A stretch of 64,000 nt of DNA from Alteromonas sp. KUL106 (GCF_009811415.1 NZ_BLIG01000010.1:1-64000), one strand, 5' to 3'; shown: positions 19,977-33,622, counted from the first letter of the stretch. Made by a program: numbers and translations. The notes: a model not told the origin generated them from the letters alone.

Positions 19977-20630
19977 TCAATTAAGCGCAGTCAAAAATCG
20001 GTCTTTTCTTGGCAGAAACCAATGTTGTGTATCTAAAGAAAACGCAACCGCGTTGGCCTTCCCCTGAACTTCTTTGACCGGAAAAAAGCCGTAGTAGCGA
20101 GAATCTAGGCTGTTGTTTCTATTGTCTCCCATGGCTAGCACGTGGTTTTCTGGCACGGTGATCATGCCGAAACTTTCTAAAGGGCTGGATAACGGCTTAA
20201 GCGCTATTGTGCGGGTGTGACCCAATATTGATTCTGAAAAAGCATGATCAGTTGCTGGGACTAATGCCGCTTTTTCACCGTTTATAAATAATACATTGTT
20301 CTCTAGCTTGACCTTATCACCCTCTACAGCAATAACCCTTTTAATAAGCCTCGTATTAGCTGCATTACTGTCAATGATCACAATATCGCCCCGTTCAATG
20401 TTGCCAGTTTGCGCGATGATAGTGTTGGTGAAGGGTAGCTCTAAAGTGTAGGCAGATTTGTCGACAACCACTCGGTCACCCACTTGAATGGTCGGTTCCA
20501 TAGAGCCCGTGGGAACATGATACCAGTCAGCAACGCTGCTTCGAAATGAGAAGAGCAAAACAACAAACAAAATAAAGGGCAAGTTGTTTTTGATACTGCG
20601 TTTTATATCTTTCACGGCTAACATTCTCAC
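19977..20630 (-). CDS. lepB: signal peptidase I, short form
   Basis: A 217-residue membrane serine protease that removes Sec signal peptides. One N-terminal transmembrane helix (about 17-30) precedes the catalytic S43 in PTGSMEP and K97 in TRLIKRVIAVEGD; box E GDNRNNSLDSRYYG is intact. E. coli LepB has 324 residues with two spans, so this is a compact paralogue type. It stands alone rather than in the usual lepA-lepB-rnc order, suggesting a second copy; the main copy would lie elsewhere. Confidence 0.9.
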   Translation of the reverse strand: MRMLAVKDIKRSIKNNLPFILFVVLLFSFRSSVADWYHVPTGSMEPTIQVGDRVVVDKSAYTLELPFTNTIIAQTGNIERGDIVIIDSNAANTRLIKRVIAVEGDKVKLENNVLFINGEKAALVPATDHAFSESILGHTRTIALKPLSSPLESFGMITVPENHVLAMGDNRNNSLDSRYYGFFPVKEVQGKANAVAFSLDTQHWFLPRKDRFLTALN

Positions 20631-20968
20631 TATACGTATTTAGCATGGTCAATCGGGCTGCGAGAGCAGCGATGCTTTCATTGAATATAGAGATTCATTT
20701 TGTCAGTTCGTTCAACTTTGTGATTTGATAAATGTAACTAACTGTGTCGGAATGTGACTGAAATCGTATCATTAATTTTTCTTTTTCTGCTTTAATTTTT
20801 GTTTAATATTATATTTTTCAATGATTTACATTATTAATTGAAGGTGCCGAGTCAGGTCGCTTTAGATCCGAATTAACCGTTTAATAAATACAAGCAAAGC
20901 GAATGTCGTGCACTGACGGCTTGCATGTGGTACTTGTTATCTTTTTTACTTGTTGAAGAACAATAACA
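20631..20968. other. divergent promoter region between lepB and the M16 peptidase gene
   Basis: About 340 bases. A strongly AT-rich tract lies at roughly 20770-20850. I see no ORF, palindrome or repeat that I can name. Confidence 0.4.
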
Positions 20969-23878
20969 ATGCTTAAGACATTCAAACGAACGCGAATGTA
21001 CACCGCTATTGCTGCTGCGGCGTTAAGTACAATTTTAGTAGGGTGCACCCATAACAGCAGCGACGCTGTTAAAAGTCAGTCGGTTTCTCAGGCTGAGAGT
21101 ATAGCTGCGACCAAGAGCGCATCATCGTTCAATGTAGACTTCGAACGTTTTACACTCGATAACGGGCTTACCGTGATATTGCACGTAGACCGTTCAGATC
21201 CTGTGGCCGCTGTAGCATTGACGGCACATGTTGGATCTGCGCGTGAAAAGCAAGGTCGCACCGGTTTTGCACATCTATTTGAGCATTTACTATTCCTCGA
21301 ATCGGAGAACTTAGGTAAAGGCGGCTTAGATAAATTGAGCGCGAGAATTGGCGGTTCTGGTGCAAATGGCTCTACCAGTCGTGACAGTACTAATTATTAC
21401 CAAACGGTACCTAAAGATGCTTTGGAGAAAATGATTTGGGCTGAGGCAGATAAACTGGGTTTTTTCATTAATACAGTGACAGAGTCTGTGCTTGCTAAAG
21501 AAAAGCAGGTCGTGAAAAATGAAAAACGCCAAAGTGTGGATAATCGCCCCTATGGACACAATCAATACGTGATTGATAAAAATCTGTATCCCGAAGGTCA
21601 TCCTTACAGTTGGCAGGTTATTGGCTCATTGGAAGATCTGCAAAACGCAACTCTTGCTGACGTTAAATCGTTTTTTAATTCTTGGTACGTTCCAAATAAT
21701 GTTGTGTTAACGATTGCGGGCGACATTGATGTGGTCCAAACGAAAGCTTGGGTCAAAAAGTACTTTGATGAAATTCCCTCCGGAGAGGCAATCAGCAAGT
21801 TACCTCCTCAACCCGCTAAATTAGAACACACGATTAAGCGGTTCCACGTTGATAACTTTGCACAAGCGCCACTATTAACCATGGTGTGGCCGACAGTGCC
21901 CGAATATCACAACGACTATTACCCGTTGCAGGTTCTCTCTCAATACCTTAGCCAAGGAAAAAATGCACCGCTCAACAACGTCCTTATTGATAAGAAGAAG
22001 CTTACCAGCAATGTTTACCTCTATGGTTATGACGCAGAGATTGCAGGGCAACTTCAACTGCAGGTAATGGCATTTAATGGTGTTAATTTAAATACTGTGG
22101 CTGAGGGCATTAGCGAAGCATTTTTACTCTTTGAGCGAAATGGTATTTCTCTAGAAGATTTGGCGCGTATTAAAGCCGGGCAAGAAACTGAGTTTTATCA
22201 AGGGCTATCAAGTGTGTTAGGTAAAGGGTTTCAGTTAGCCCAATATGAAATATTTGCAGGTGGTGCAGAGTTCATCAGCCAAGACGTAAAAAAAATCTTA
22301 GGTGTGACACAGCAAGATGTGATGCGCGTTTATAACACCTATATAAAAGATAAACCCTATGTTGCGACCAGTTTTGTGCCCAAGGGGCAACAAGAGCTGG
22401 TGCTTAGCGGGTCAACAAAAGCCGAGGTAGTCGAAGAAAAAATAGTGGCGAATGCTGAAGAGACTTTCGATGCTACCGTTGCAGCTGAATATGAACGTAC
22501 ACCGTCGTCCTTCGACCGCACACAAGAACCTGATTATGGTGAGAGCATAGAAATTACACCACCTAAAGTGTGGCAAAGCACACTGTCTTCTGGCATCAAC
22601 ATAGCTGGTATTTCTAATGATGAGATGCCTTTAGTGGCCTTTGAACTGAAATTCGAAGGAGGAATGCTACTTGACCCGTTAAATAAAACAGGTACAGCCA
22701 ACTTACTTGCCGAGACATTAATCAAAGGCACGGCAAATAAAACGCCTCAACAACTCGAACAGGAAATTGAGCTGTTAGGTGCAACCATAGAAGCCAGTGC
22801 CTCCGAAACGGACATTACCATCAGCGGTACTGTGCTGTCGAAACACTACGGTAAATTAATGGCGCTCGTCTCCGAAGTTGTTCTTTTTCCTCGCTTTGAT
22901 GAGAAAGAGTTTGAACTGGCCAAAGAGGATGTGTTGAATCAGATCGAACAGATAAAAGCGAATCCTAATGCTGTAGCATCGGTTGAGTTCAAATCGCTGC
23001 TTTATGGTAGATCGCATCCATTCTCCCAAATCCCGCTCGGGGATATAGAATCCGTTAACAACATTGTGCTTGATGACGTAAAAGCGTATTACCATAGTAA
23101 CGTTTCACCAACTGTCGCGAAACTGCACATTGTCGGAGACATCAATCAGCAAGAAGCTGTGAACACACTATCATTACTTAACGATAGCTGGGCGTCCAGT
23201 GAAGTAATACTCCCTGTCGTATCAGAGCCGGCTTTACCTCAACAGGCTCAGATTTATTTCTACGATGTTCCCGATGCGAAACAGTCCGTTTTGTATTTCG
23301 GTCATCCTGCTCCGAAAGTGAATCATCAAGATGCCTACAAATTAAGTGTAATGAACTACCGCTTGGGTGGAGGGGGCTTCGCGTCTCAACTCATGCAGGA
23401 GCTTCGCGAAAATAAAGGTTACACCTATGGTATTCGCTCGTCGTTTTCTAGCGACCAGTATACCGGAGAATTTGCCATCCGAAGCGCTGTACGCTCAAAC
23501 GTGACGTTAGAGGCCGCTCAGGCCATTCTGGATATATTGATGTCTTTTGGCGACCATTATTCTAGTGAAGATCTAGTTGTTACAAAGGGCTTTACGCTTA
23601 AGTCCGGCGCACGCGCATTTGAAACGCTAAGAGCAAAATTAAACATGGTCAGTGAAATCAGTGACTTTGGTTTAGCAGACGACTATGTTTCACAGCAAGA
23701 AGATGAAGTTAAGACGTTAACGGTTGATGAAGTGAAGCGTTTATATCGCGATTATGTGCACCCCAACAAAATGATCTACTTGATTGTGGGGGATAAAAAG
23801 ACGCAGTTTGAACGTTTAGAGGCATTAGGTTTTGGCTCGCCTATACTGCTAAATCCATCTAGTCAAAGGGCTGATTGA
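20969..23878 (+). CDS. M16-family zinc peptidase lipoprotein
   Basis: A 969-residue two-repeat peptidase of the pitrilysin/insulinase family. The signal peptide ends in a lipobox (ILVGC), so the protein is lipid-anchored, probably in the periplasm. The inverted zinc motif HLFEH lies at 102-106, with the distal Glu in KEKQVVKNEKRQ about 75 residues on. The C-terminal repeat (from about 530) has no zinc motif and keeps the substrate-cradle GGGGFASQLMQELRENKGYTYG motif. Such enzymes degrade peptides in the envelope. Monocistronic, ended by the terminator at 23931. Confidence 0.93.
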   Translation: MLKTFKRTRMYTAIAAAALSTILVGCTHNSSDAVKSQSVSQAESIAATKSASSFNVDFERFTLDNGLTVILHVDRSDPVAAVALTAHVGSAREKQGRTGFAHLFEHLLFLESENLGKGGLDKLSARIGGSGANGSTSRDSTNYYQTVPKDALEKMIWAEADKLGFFINTVTESVLAKEKQVVKNEKRQSVDNRPYGHNQYVIDKNLYPEGHPYSWQVIGSLEDLQNATLADVKSFFNSWYVPNNVVLTIAGDIDVVQTKAWVKKYFDEIPSGEAISKLPPQPAKLEHTIKRFHVDNFAQAPLLTMVWPTVPEYHNDYYPLQVLSQYLSQGKNAPLNNVLIDKKKLTSNVYLYGYDAEIAGQLQLQVMAFNGVNLNTVAEGISEAFLLFERNGISLEDLARIKAGQETEFYQGLSSVLGKGFQLAQYEIFAGGAEFISQDVKKILGVTQQDVMRVYNTYIKDKPYVATSFVPKGQQELVLSGSTKAEVVEEKIVANAEETFDATVAAEYERTPSSFDRTQEPDYGESIEITPPKVWQSTLSSGINIAGISNDEMPLVAFELKFEGGMLLDPLNKTGTANLLAETLIKGTANKTPQQLEQEIELLGATIEASASETDITISGTVLSKHYGKLMALVSEVVLFPRFDEKEFELAKEDVLNQIEQIKANPNAVASVEFKSLLYGRSHPFSQIPLGDIESVNNIVLDDVKAYYHSNVSPTVAKLHIVGDINQQEAVNTLSLLNDSWASSEVILPVVSEPALPQQAQIYFYDVPDAKQSVLYFGHPAPKVNHQDAYKLSVMNYRLGGGGFASQLMQELRENKGYTYGIRSSFSSDQYTGEFAIRSAVRSNVTLEAAQAILDILMSFGDHYSSEDLVVTKGFTLKSGARAFETLRAKLNMVSEISDFGLADDYVSQQEDEVKTLTVDEVKRLYRDYVHPNKMIYLIVGDKKTQFERLEALGFGSPILLNPSSQRAD

Positions 23879-23930
23879 TTTTGGTAAAAAACGAGTTCTA
23901 AACGAAAAGGTACTGTTGCTAAAAATTAGA

Positions 23931-23966
23931 AGGCTCGTATGAATCAGATTCATTCGAGCCTTTTTT
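23931..23966. terminator. bidirectional terminator between convergent genes
   Basis: Fourteen-base arms at 23931-23944 and 23948-23961 pair with one mismatch around a 3-base loop, followed by T residues. It separates the M16 peptidase gene from the chemoreceptor gene. Confidence 0.88.
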
Positions 23967-23982
23967 ACAGGATTTGTTAAGC

Positions 23983-26118
23983 TTAATGGGTTTTCAATTT
24001 AGCTAACAGTTCTCTAAGCGTGCTTACCGCTTTGAAGATAGCTTTGGAGCTTTCTGCAGACGCTTTAGAGTTAGTGGACACGTCAGACGTTGCATTGCCA
24101 ATCACCACCATATTTCTATTAAGCTCTTCACTCACTTGGCTTTGTTCTTCTGCTGCAGCGGCCATTTGCGTCATGCGTTCACTGATCTCACCAATCTGAA
24201 GTACCGTGGTTTGCATTTTCCCAAGCGCTGACTGTGAAAGCTGCGCCGCATCTTCGGCTTTTAGACTACCCGAGTGAATAGTATTTACGGTGTGATCAAC
24301 TTCACTTTGTAGTGCGGTAATAACCTTACCGATTTCACCTACTGACTCGGCGGTTTTTGAGGCAAGTGAGCGAACTTCATCGGCTACTACGCTAAATCCT
24401 CTGCCATTTTCTCCGGCACGTGCCGCTTCGATGGCAGCATTTAATGCCAAGAGATTAGTCTGGTCGGCGATCGCGCCAATAACGTCGAGGATCTTTTTAA
24501 TATCCGTACTTCGCTGAGAAACGGCTTGAACCGCATCAGATGCATTCTGCATTTCTTTCGAGAGCTCTGTTACCGAGTGAGTCGATTCAGAAATTTCGCT
24601 TTCTGTTTGTTTGACTGAATTCGTCGCCTTGTCTGCATTATCTGCTGCGTCGGCAGCCGTCCTCGCCACTTCCTGTGCCGTTTGAGACATTTCGGTAATA
24701 GCTGTAACCACGCTGTCTATTTCCGCTTGCTGTACTTGGATAAGTGAATTAGTACTTTCAGTGTGACGCTGGGTTTCTCCGCTTTGCTCAATGACTTGTG
24801 CGCATGAATGCTTGGCTTGGTCAAGCAGCTCCCTTACTCGTTCCTTGAAAAGATTAAAAGCTTCACTCAACTGAATCAGCTCAGCGTGAGAGTTTACATG
24901 GATATTTTGTGTTAAGTCGCCACCTTGTCTCGCAAGTTCTTCCATCCGCTCGGCAACTTGTCGGACAGGATGAATAATGCTTTTCGTAAACACAAAAACC
25001 AGTGCAAGAGCAATAGCCGTGCATATAATCGCCACAATGAGCTGAGTGGATAGTAGTGACGTTACAGCTGAAGAAATCATGGTTTCAAGCGACGTAACAG
25101 GCGCCATCGCGTGTGCTTTGCTCACGCCAACAATCATTTTCCATTTTTCGTTGGCTAAATTTAGAGATATGTCTTGTGAAACGTAGAGCATCCCATCGCT
25201 TTCAAAAAGACCTGATAGTTGGTCAGTATTGAGAAGACTCTCTGATTTACGCTTGTCGCTAAATATCTCAGAAATTGGGCGAGCTAATTTTGACTTTGCA
25301 TCAGTGGCAGCAACCACCAGTCCATTTTGACTGACAACGTAGACCTCTGCGTTACCATCATAAAGCGAAGCTTTAAGGCTTTCTGCTCGTTGTTGAATGA
25401 TAGGAAGGTTTAAGTCAGTGCCTACTACGCCGCGAAATTGATTATTTGCGATAACGGGAACGGTTAGGCTGGTCATTAGCTCGGTATAGCCCTCACGAAT
25501 CTCATACTGATAAGGGTTAGAAACGCATGGTTTACGTGTTTCTTCATTACACAAATACCATTCAGCCGCTCTAAACCCAAATTCATCAAGGGTGGTGTCA
25601 TGTTTTAATTCGGGGTCGGTGATTACGATCTGCTCAGCAGCACCATTTTCTCCTCTTATGAAGTAAACTTCGAAGCTGCCCGTTCCTGGCGTAGAATGTA
25701 GCTTACCGCTTTTGTTCTCAGCAGCCTTGCCATCAAACCTATTCGTTTCAAATTGGGCATACGCGCTTGACGTTACTTTAGTGTCCAGCATACTTTTCAC
25801 TAAACGCTCGGTTTGCTCACGACTGAGCGATAGCGCATCATTTGCCTCAATGCTCCTCGTCAGTTGAGCGGCAACTGTATTCGGTAAAATATGTGCGCTA
25901 TTGATCAAGGCTTCTGTTTGCGCAGCAAATTGAGATGCCTTTGCGGATACAGTTTTTTGAATCTGATCAGCAATTTCCTGACTGACATGCCTGTCTAACT
26001 CTTTTTCTGTTCGCTCAAGTAAAAGGTAGCTTACGCCAATAAATACAGCGGCAAGGAGAATAAAAAGCATGCCAACAACTGACATAAGCTTAGAAGACAG
26101 AGAGTGACTTTTTTTCAT
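23983..26118 (-). CDS. methyl-accepting chemotaxis protein with periplasmic Cache-like sensor
   Basis: A 711-residue chemoreceptor. Membrane spans lie near residues 10-32 and 345-372; the roughly 310-residue periplasmic part between them has a double-Cache-like layout ([16 protein letters not shown]). A HAMP linker follows the second span, then a coiled-coil signalling domain with the conserved hairpin [34 protein letters not shown]. Flanking Q/E-rich helices provide possible methylation sites. Ligand unknown. No other chemotaxis gene is nearby, so it must couple to CheA/CheW encoded elsewhere. Confidence 0.95.
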   Translation of the reverse strand: MKKSHSLSSKLMSVVGMLFILLAAVFIGVSYLLLERTEKELDRHVSQEIADQIQKTVSAKASQFAAQTEALINSAHILPNTVAAQLTRSIEANDALSLSREQTERLVKSMLDTKVTSSAYAQFETNRFDGKAAENKSGKLHSTPGTGSFEVYFIRGENGAAEQIVITDPELKHDTTLDEFGFRAAEWYLCNEETRKPCVSNPYQYEIREGYTELMTSLTVPVIANNQFRGVVGTDLNLPIIQQRAESLKASLYDGNAEVYVVSQNGLVVAATDAKSKLARPISEIFSDKRKSESLLNTDQLSGLFESDGMLYVSQDISLNLANEKWKMIVGVSKAHAMAPVTSLETMISSAVTSLLSTQLIVAIICTAIALALVFVFTKSIIHPVRQVAERMEELARQGGDLTQNIHVNSHAELIQLSEAFNLFKERVRELLDQAKHSCAQVIEQSGETQRHTESTNSLIQVQQAEIDSVVTAITEMSQTAQEVARTAADAADNADKATNSVKQTESEISESTHSVTELSKEMQNASDAVQAVSQRSTDIKKILDVIGAIADQTNLLALNAAIEAARAGENGRGFSVVADEVRSLASKTAESVGEIGKVITALQSEVDHTVNTIHSGSLKAEDAAQLSQSALGKMQTTVLQIGEISERMTQMAAAAEEQSQVSEELNRNMVVIGNATSDVSTNSKASAESSKAIFKAVSTLRELLAKLKTH

Positions 26119-26451
26119 GTATTAAAACAACTTTGATTTGAAATAGACGAGTACGATATGTAGTACATTTAGACGATTCATTGTGCGACGTACTTAATGT
26201 TATGTCGGAATCACATGACTACGATTTGAGTATAGCATTGTACATAATATGTACTAACTCATCAGCCATCTATTTATCTAATCCGTTTTGTTATTTATAT
26301 ATACGTATAATAATTAATACGTATGGGGCGTTGGCAGAACGTTGTGACCGAAATTGAGAGCATCCAACGTATCAACATTAAAGTGAAGCAACATGTCAGC
26401 GTAGCAAGACGTAAACGCAATACGTAAAAATAAGATAAAACGGGAGAGGTA
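26119..26451. promoter_or_regulatory. divergent promoter region with a palindrome at 26240-26254
   Basis: A 333-base spacer between the chemoreceptor and the FNT gene. It contains a perfect inverted repeat GTACAT-AAT-ATGTAC, and a related TGTAGTACAT at 26158-26167. Such sites often bind dimeric regulators, but I cannot name one. Confidence 0.4.
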
Positions 26452-27297
26452 ATGGCTAAAGAAACAAAGGATTCCAACGATAGGCAGAAAGATGTAGCGC
26501 TAAGTCATACCGAAGAAAAGGATGTAAGAGACAATCAAAGTTTAAACTCTGTGTCGTTATACGCCATCGTGCACAGGGAAGGGCTTGAAGAGCTTCAGCG
26601 CCCTATGATGTCATTGTGGTGGTCCGGTGTTGCTGCTGGTATTGGTATTTCGCTCTCTATTTTGGCCGAAGGGATATTACATCACCTCTTTGTAAATTCG
26701 CCTTATCAGTTTGTCATTGAGAATCTGGGTTATACCGTTGGCTTTGTGCTGGTCATCGTTGGCCGATTACAGCTATTTACCGAAAATACGCTTTCGGTCA
26801 TTCTGCCCCTTTTAAGTAAACCATCGGCAAACATGGGAGCGTGCATTGCACGACTCTGGTCTATCGTTTTTGCTGCTAATATGTTCGGCACTTTTCTGGC
26901 TGCGTTTTTCAGCCACACTTTGCAAGCCGTTCCACCAGAGTTAGTTGAGGGAATGACTGCTATATCTGAGCACTATGCTAAATTATCACCGTCAGACGCC
27001 TTCTCATACGGCATTACGTCTGGGTTTATTATTGCCGCTATTGTGTGGATGAAACCTTCGGTTAAGCACTCTCAAATATTGATGATAGTTATTTTTACCT
27101 ATCTGATTGCTATTGGTAATTTTACTCACGTGATTGCTGGCTCAACAGAGCTATTCCTACTAGCACTGCAAAATAAAATAAGCATTCTTGAAACACTCTC
27201 ACTAATAGGCGCAACATTACTAGGAAATATTGTTGGCGGAACAGGGTTGTTTGCACTATTGGCTTATGGGCAGGTTGTAAGAGAAATCGAGAAATAG
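26452..27297 (+). CDS. formate/nitrite transporter (FNT) family protein, YfdC-like
   Basis: A 281-residue inner-membrane channel-like protein. A charged cytoplasmic N-terminus of about 55 residues precedes six hydrophobic segments. It has the FNT traits HREGLEELQRP before the first helix, GRLQLFTENT and the late GNIVGGTG motif. It is closest in style to the YfdC branch, whose substrate is not established. GGGAGAGG stands before ATG 26452. Confidence 0.88.
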   Translation: MAKETKDSNDRQKDVALSHTEEKDVRDNQSLNSVSLYAIVHREGLEELQRPMMSLWWSGVAAGIGISLSILAEGILHHLFVNSPYQFVIENLGYTVGFVLVIVGRLQLFTENTLSVILPLLSKPSANMGACIARLWSIVFAANMFGTFLAAFFSHTLQAVPPELVEGMTAISEHYAKLSPSDAFSYGITSGFIIAAIVWMKPSVKHSQILMIVIFTYLIAIGNFTHVIAGSTELFLLALQNKISILETLSLIGATLLGNIVGGTGLFALLAYGQVVREIEK

Positions 27298-27337
27298 GTA
27301 CACAATGAAGTAAACAAATTAGAAGCGTGTAACAAAA

Positions 27338-27368
27338 ATGCCCTTCGCGCAGGAAACGAGAAGGGCAT
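27338..27368 (-). terminator. terminator of the his operon
   Basis: ATGCCCTTC and GAAGGGCAT arms (27338-27346, 27360-27368), with a T-tract on the minus strand. It lies 18 bases beyond the hisI stop. The FNT gene converges on it from the other side. Confidence 0.85.
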
Positions 27369-27385
27369 GAAAAACGAGTTACACT

Positions 27386-27999
27386 TTACTTATGACGCTC
27401 GCGAAGAACGTTCAGTGCATCGTTTAACGACATATCGCTTGCTTGAAGCAGTACCGTTAAGTGGTACAACAAGTCAGCGGCTTCGTTTTTAAGCTCTTCC
27501 TTGTCGTGAACGGTGGCAGCGAGTGCAGTTTCAACGCCTTCTTCACCTACTTTCTGGGCTATGCGCTTAATGCCTTTGTTGTAAAGACTCGCAGTGTAGC
27601 TGCTTTTTGGGTCGGCATCTTTACGGGCAGCTAACACGCGCTCTAAGTCTGCAAGAAAGGTAAATGCCGGTGTGTTACCGTCAAACCAGCAGCTTTCAAC
27701 ACCGGTGTGGCACGTTGGGCCATTAGGGTTGGCCAGTACCAACAGTGAATCTTGGTCGCAATCGCAGGCAACGCTTACTAAATCTAGCGTGTTGCCTGAC
27801 GTTTCACCCTTGGTCCATAGGCGCTGTTTTGAGCGGCTGAAAAAAGTCACTTTACCCGTTTCAAGGGTTTTCGCTAGAGCGTCTTGGTCCATGTAACCCT
27901 GCATCAATACCTTGCCGGACAGTGCATCTTGCACAATGGCGGGCAACAGGTTATCCATTTTGTCCCACGCTAGCTTATTGCTATTGTCATTAGTAATGA

Positions 28000-28003
<4 letters not shown>
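27386..28003 (-). CDS. hisI: bifunctional phosphoribosyl-AMP cyclohydrolase / phosphoribosyl-ATP pyrophosphatase
   Basis: A 205-residue HisIE fusion catalysing steps 2 and 3 of histidine synthesis. The cyclohydrolase half (1-115) has [13 protein letters not shown] and SCW metal-site motifs. The pyrophosphatase half (120-205) has KVGEEGVET and EAADLLYH. The GTG start overlaps the hisF stop by four bases (GTGA), so translation is coupled. It is the last gene of the operon. Confidence 0.96.
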
Positions 28004-30171
<2,168 letters not shown>

Positions 30172-30172
<1 letters not shown>

Positions 30173-31242
30173 TACAGTGCTCCTTTACTGCTTGGCAGTG
30201 CGTCGCCTTGGCGCGTAATAGCTTGGCGAAGGGCGCGGCCAAATACTTTAAACAAGCTCTCTACCTGGTGATGTGCATTACCTTCGCTGGTGGAAAGGTG
30301 CAGCGATAGCCCCATACTTTGCGCAAGCGAGTAGAAGAAGTGCGGTACCATTTCAGTGGCCATTTCGCCTACCTGATCGCGGCTAAATTCAGCGTCAAAC
30401 TTAAGGTGAGGGCGGTTGGAAATGTCCATAATACATTCCGCACGGCATTCATCCATTGGTAAAGCAAACCCAAAACGACCAATGCCGCGTTTGTCGCCTA
30501 GTGCCTTTTTAAGGGCTTCACCTAGCGCAAGCGCGGTATCTTCTACACTGTGGTGATCATCAATGTGCAAATCGCCATCGGTAGTAAGAGTGAGCTCAAA
30601 ACCACCGTGAGTGGCAATTTGGTCTAGCATGTGGTCAAAAAAGCCCATGCCGGTTTGAATTGTCGACTTAGCTTGCGAGTCTAAATCTACGCGAACGCGA
30701 ATATCAGTTTCAGAGGTGGTACGCACGACTTCGGCAATACGCGAAGACGCTAACAAGCTTTTCTGAATATCGTTCCAGTTTAAACTTTCGCGGTTGTACT
30801 GGAAGCTACGAATACCCATGTTTTGAGCAAGCTGTACATCGGTAATGCGGTCACCAATCACATATGAACGGGTGAAATCGACTTTGCCTTGCTGCAAGTA
30901 TTCTTGTACTAAGCCAAGCTTTGGTTTGCGGCATGTGCAATTATCAGCATCGAAGTGCGGGCAAATCAACACGTCGTCAAATACCACGCCTTGGCTCTCA
31001 AAAATGGCCATCATGGCATTGTGTGGCTTGTCGAAGTCTTCTTGAGGAAAACTGTCTGTACCCAACCCGTCTTGGTTACTTACCATTACCAGCTTAAAGC
31101 CAGCCGCCTTAAGCTTAAGCAACACGGGAATAACGTTTGGTTCGAAAACAAGCTTCTCTAGACTGTCTAATTGCTTATCTACTGGCGGCTCTTCTACGAG
31201 TGTACCGTCGCGGTCAATAAATAAAATGGCTTGCTGACTCAT
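30172..31242 (-). CDS. hisB: bifunctional histidinol-phosphatase / IGP dehydratase
   Basis: A 356-residue fusion. The N-terminal HAD phosphatase (1-165) begins FIDRDGTL with the nucleophile Asp and has zinc-binding CPHF.AD.C.CRKPK. The C-terminal dehydratase (from about 168) has [14 protein letters not shown] and the distal HHQVES manganese motifs. This is the enteric-type fusion. It overlaps hisC by four bases. Confidence 0.97.
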
Positions 31243-32318
31243 GCCGCGTCCTCATTAGTTTTAAATTCGTTAATTAGCTGCATTAAACGCTGATTTTGCT
31301 CTTCAGTACCGATGCTCACGCGTAAGCACTTGTGTAAGTTAAGCTGTTTTGATTGGTCGCGAATAAGCATGCCTTGGCTTACCAAATATTGCATTAGGGC
31401 TTGTGCCTTTTCATAGCGGAACAAAATAAAATTCGCTCTTCTATCACCTACTAACTCAAAACCATCAATAGATGCTAGCGCTTCGGCTAAGGTCTCTTTT
31501 TCACGATTAATCGTGGCAACTTGAAGCTCAAGTAGGGCAAGCGACTCCTTTGACAAAGCGTGAGCTGCAATTTGTGCAACTGGCTCTGGAATAGGATAAG
31601 GCGCTATCACTTTCATTAACGCCTGAATAACCGGTGTTTGCGCAAGGGTAAAACCACAGCGAAGACCGGCAAGCGCAAACGCTTTAGATAGCGTGCGAAG
31701 CACCACTAAGTTCGGGTAATTGTTTATTTCATTTGCCCACGTGTTGTCAGCATCGAACTCAATGTACGCTTCATCAACAACAACGAGTGCTTTATCGGCA
31801 AAGTGGTTGAGCACGGTTTTAATGTCCTCACGAGCAACGGGCGTGCCGGTTGGATTATTGGGCGCGCAGATGAAAATCACGTTAACGTCTTCTTCAGCGC
31901 ATACAGCATTCACGTTAAGGCTAAAGTCGTCGTTAAGCGGTACTTTCTTAATGCCCACATCACAGGTTTCTGCGCTGATTGCATACATACCGTAGGTAGG
32001 CGGGCAAATCAAAATGCTATCTTTACCCGGCGTACAGAAGGTACGGATAAGCAGTTCGATGCCTTCATCTGCCCCGCGGGTAACAATAAGCTGTGATTTA
32101 TCTAGCCCTGCATAACTTGCGTAACCACTGACTACCGCCTCAGGTTGACACGATGGGTAGCGGTTAAAGTTACTGCTATCTACGCTGTATTCGTTTGCGT
32201 AAGGTGACTCGTTAGCATTAAGCCAGTCTTGGCCGCCCGAAAACAAGCGACGTGCCGACTCATAAGGCTTTAGCGGCACTAAATTTTCGTTAATTAGGTT
32301 ATCGATAAGTGCCGACAT
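31239..32318 (-). CDS. hisC: histidinol-phosphate aminotransferase
   Basis: A 359-residue class-II PLP aminotransferase. The PLP lysine is in [24 protein letters not shown] and VVDEAYIEF are cofactor contacts. Its start touches the last base of hisD. Confidence 0.96.
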   Translation of the reverse strand: MSALIDNLINENLVPLKPYESARRLFSGGQDWLNANESPYANEYSVDSSNFNRYPSCQPEAVVSGYASYAGLDKSQLIVTRGADEGIELLIRTFCTPGKDSILICPPTYGMYAISAETCDVGIKKVPLNDDFSLNVNAVCAEEDVNVIFICAPNNPTGTPVAREDIKTVLNHFADKALVVVDEAYIEFDADNTWANEINNYPNLVVLRTLSKAFALAGLRCGFTLAQTPVIQALMKVIAPYPIPEPVAQIAAHALSKESLALLELQVATINREKETLAEALASIDGFELVGDRRANFILFRYEKAQALMQYLVSQGMLIRDQSKQLNLHKCLRVSIGTEEQNQRLMQLINEFKTNEDAA

Positions 32319-33622
32319 TAGGCGTCTCCTTGCTTAAGTGCCTGCATACGAAGTGCAACGGCCTGTTCGTGTGCGTCTAGCCCTTCTGCGGCGGCCAGTG
32401 CCATAATCGCAGGGCCTAAATTACGCATGCCGTCTGCGCTTAGCTCTTGAATCGTGTAGCGACGCATAAAGTCCAAAAGGCCTAGGCTAGAGTAATTCTT
32501 AGCATAGCCGTAGGTAGGCAATACGTGGTTTGTACCTGAAGCGTAATCGCCGGCAGACTCAGGTGACCATGGGCCTAAGAATATAGAACCTGCATATTTT
32601 ATTTTTGGCAAATAATCACGGGCATTCTCGATTTGTACTATCAAGTGCTCCGCCGCATAGGCGTTGCTTGCTTCAATGGCTTGTTCAATTGAATCGGCCA
32701 AAATATAGCGCGCATTTTCCATCGCAGGGCGGGCAATTTCAGCACGAGATAAGGTCGCTAATTGACGCTCAACCGCTGCTTTTGCTTCTTCAATAAGCGT
32801 AGCGCTGTTAGATACTAAAATAGCCTGTGAGTCTGGACCGTGCTCGGCTTGAGATAGTAAGTCTGCTGCCACAAACTCAGGGTTTGCGAACTCATCAGCA
32901 AGTACCAAGACTTCTGATGGACCGGCCGGCATATCAATTGCCGCGCCATCCGCGCGCTGGCTAACTTGTTGTTTAGCTTCCGTTACAAAGCTGTTCCCTG
33001 GGCCAAAAATTTTATCGACTTGCGGGATAGTTTCAGTACCCAGCGCCATGGCTGCAACCGCTTGCGCGCCACCACATAAGAATATCTTGTCAATGCCGCA
33101 CTTACGCGCTGCATACGCAATTTCAGGCGCAATAAGTTGCGCTTTGTTGGGCGGTGTGCAAAGCAGTTTATTCTCGCAACCTGCTACCAGTGCGGGCACG
33201 CCTAGCATTAACACGGTAGAAGGAAGCGGTGCGCTGCCGCCTGGAATGTATAGGCCTACTGCATCAAGCGCGGTAAAGCGAAGTTCGCATTTAACACCTG
33301 GCGTAGTGGTTAATGCGATGTCACTTGGCATCTGCGCTTCGTGAAACGCCTTTATATTGTTGAACGCTGTGTCGATAGCATTTGCAACCTCAGGTGTTAC
33401 CTTGGCGGCAAGCGCATCAATGTTGTCTTGTGAAAGAACAAGGCTAGTAAGGTCAGGGCAGTCAAATTTACGTGTGTAATCAAGTACTGCCGCATCACCT
33501 TCTGCTTCAACACGGGCGATAATCTCGCCCACGGTTTTCTTTAACTGTTGGCTATTGGCCATAGCCGGGCGGGCTAGCGCCTGTTTTTTCTCATTTGCTG
33601 AAAGAGATGACCAAGTAATCAT
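32318..33622 (-). CDS. hisD: histidinol dehydrogenase
   Basis: A 434-residue NAD-dependent, zinc enzyme that oxidises histidinol to histidine. Signature regions include GLYIPGGSAPLPSTVLM, the GPGN.FV.EAK motif and DLLSQAEHGPDS with a zinc-binding His. Full length. Starts 13 bases after hisG. Confidence 0.97.
   Translation of the reverse strand: MITWSSLSANEKKQALARPAMANSQQLKKTVGEIIARVEAEGDAAVLDYTRKFDCPDLTSLVLSQDNIDALAAKVTPEVANAIDTAFNNIKAFHEAQMPSDIALTTTPGVKCELRFTALDAVGLYIPGGSAPLPSTVLMLGVPALVAGCENKLLCTPPNKAQLIAPEIAYAARKCGIDKIFLCGGAQAVAAMALGTETIPQVDKIFGPGNSFVTEAKQQVSQRADGAAIDMPAGPSEVLVLADEFANPEFVAADLLSQAEHGPDSQAILVSNSATLIEEAKAAVERQLATLSRAEIARPAMENARYILADSIEQAIEASNAYAAEHLIVQIENARDYLPKIKYAGSIFLGPWSPESAGDYASGTNHVLPTYGYAKNYSSLGLLDFMRRYTIQELSADGMRNLGPAIMALAAAEGLDAHEQAVALRMQALKQGDA

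Noticed and set aside
26295..26477. 60-residue minus-strand ORF in the divergent region
   Set aside because: Overlaps the FNT start, has no ribosome site, and its composition is not protein-like.
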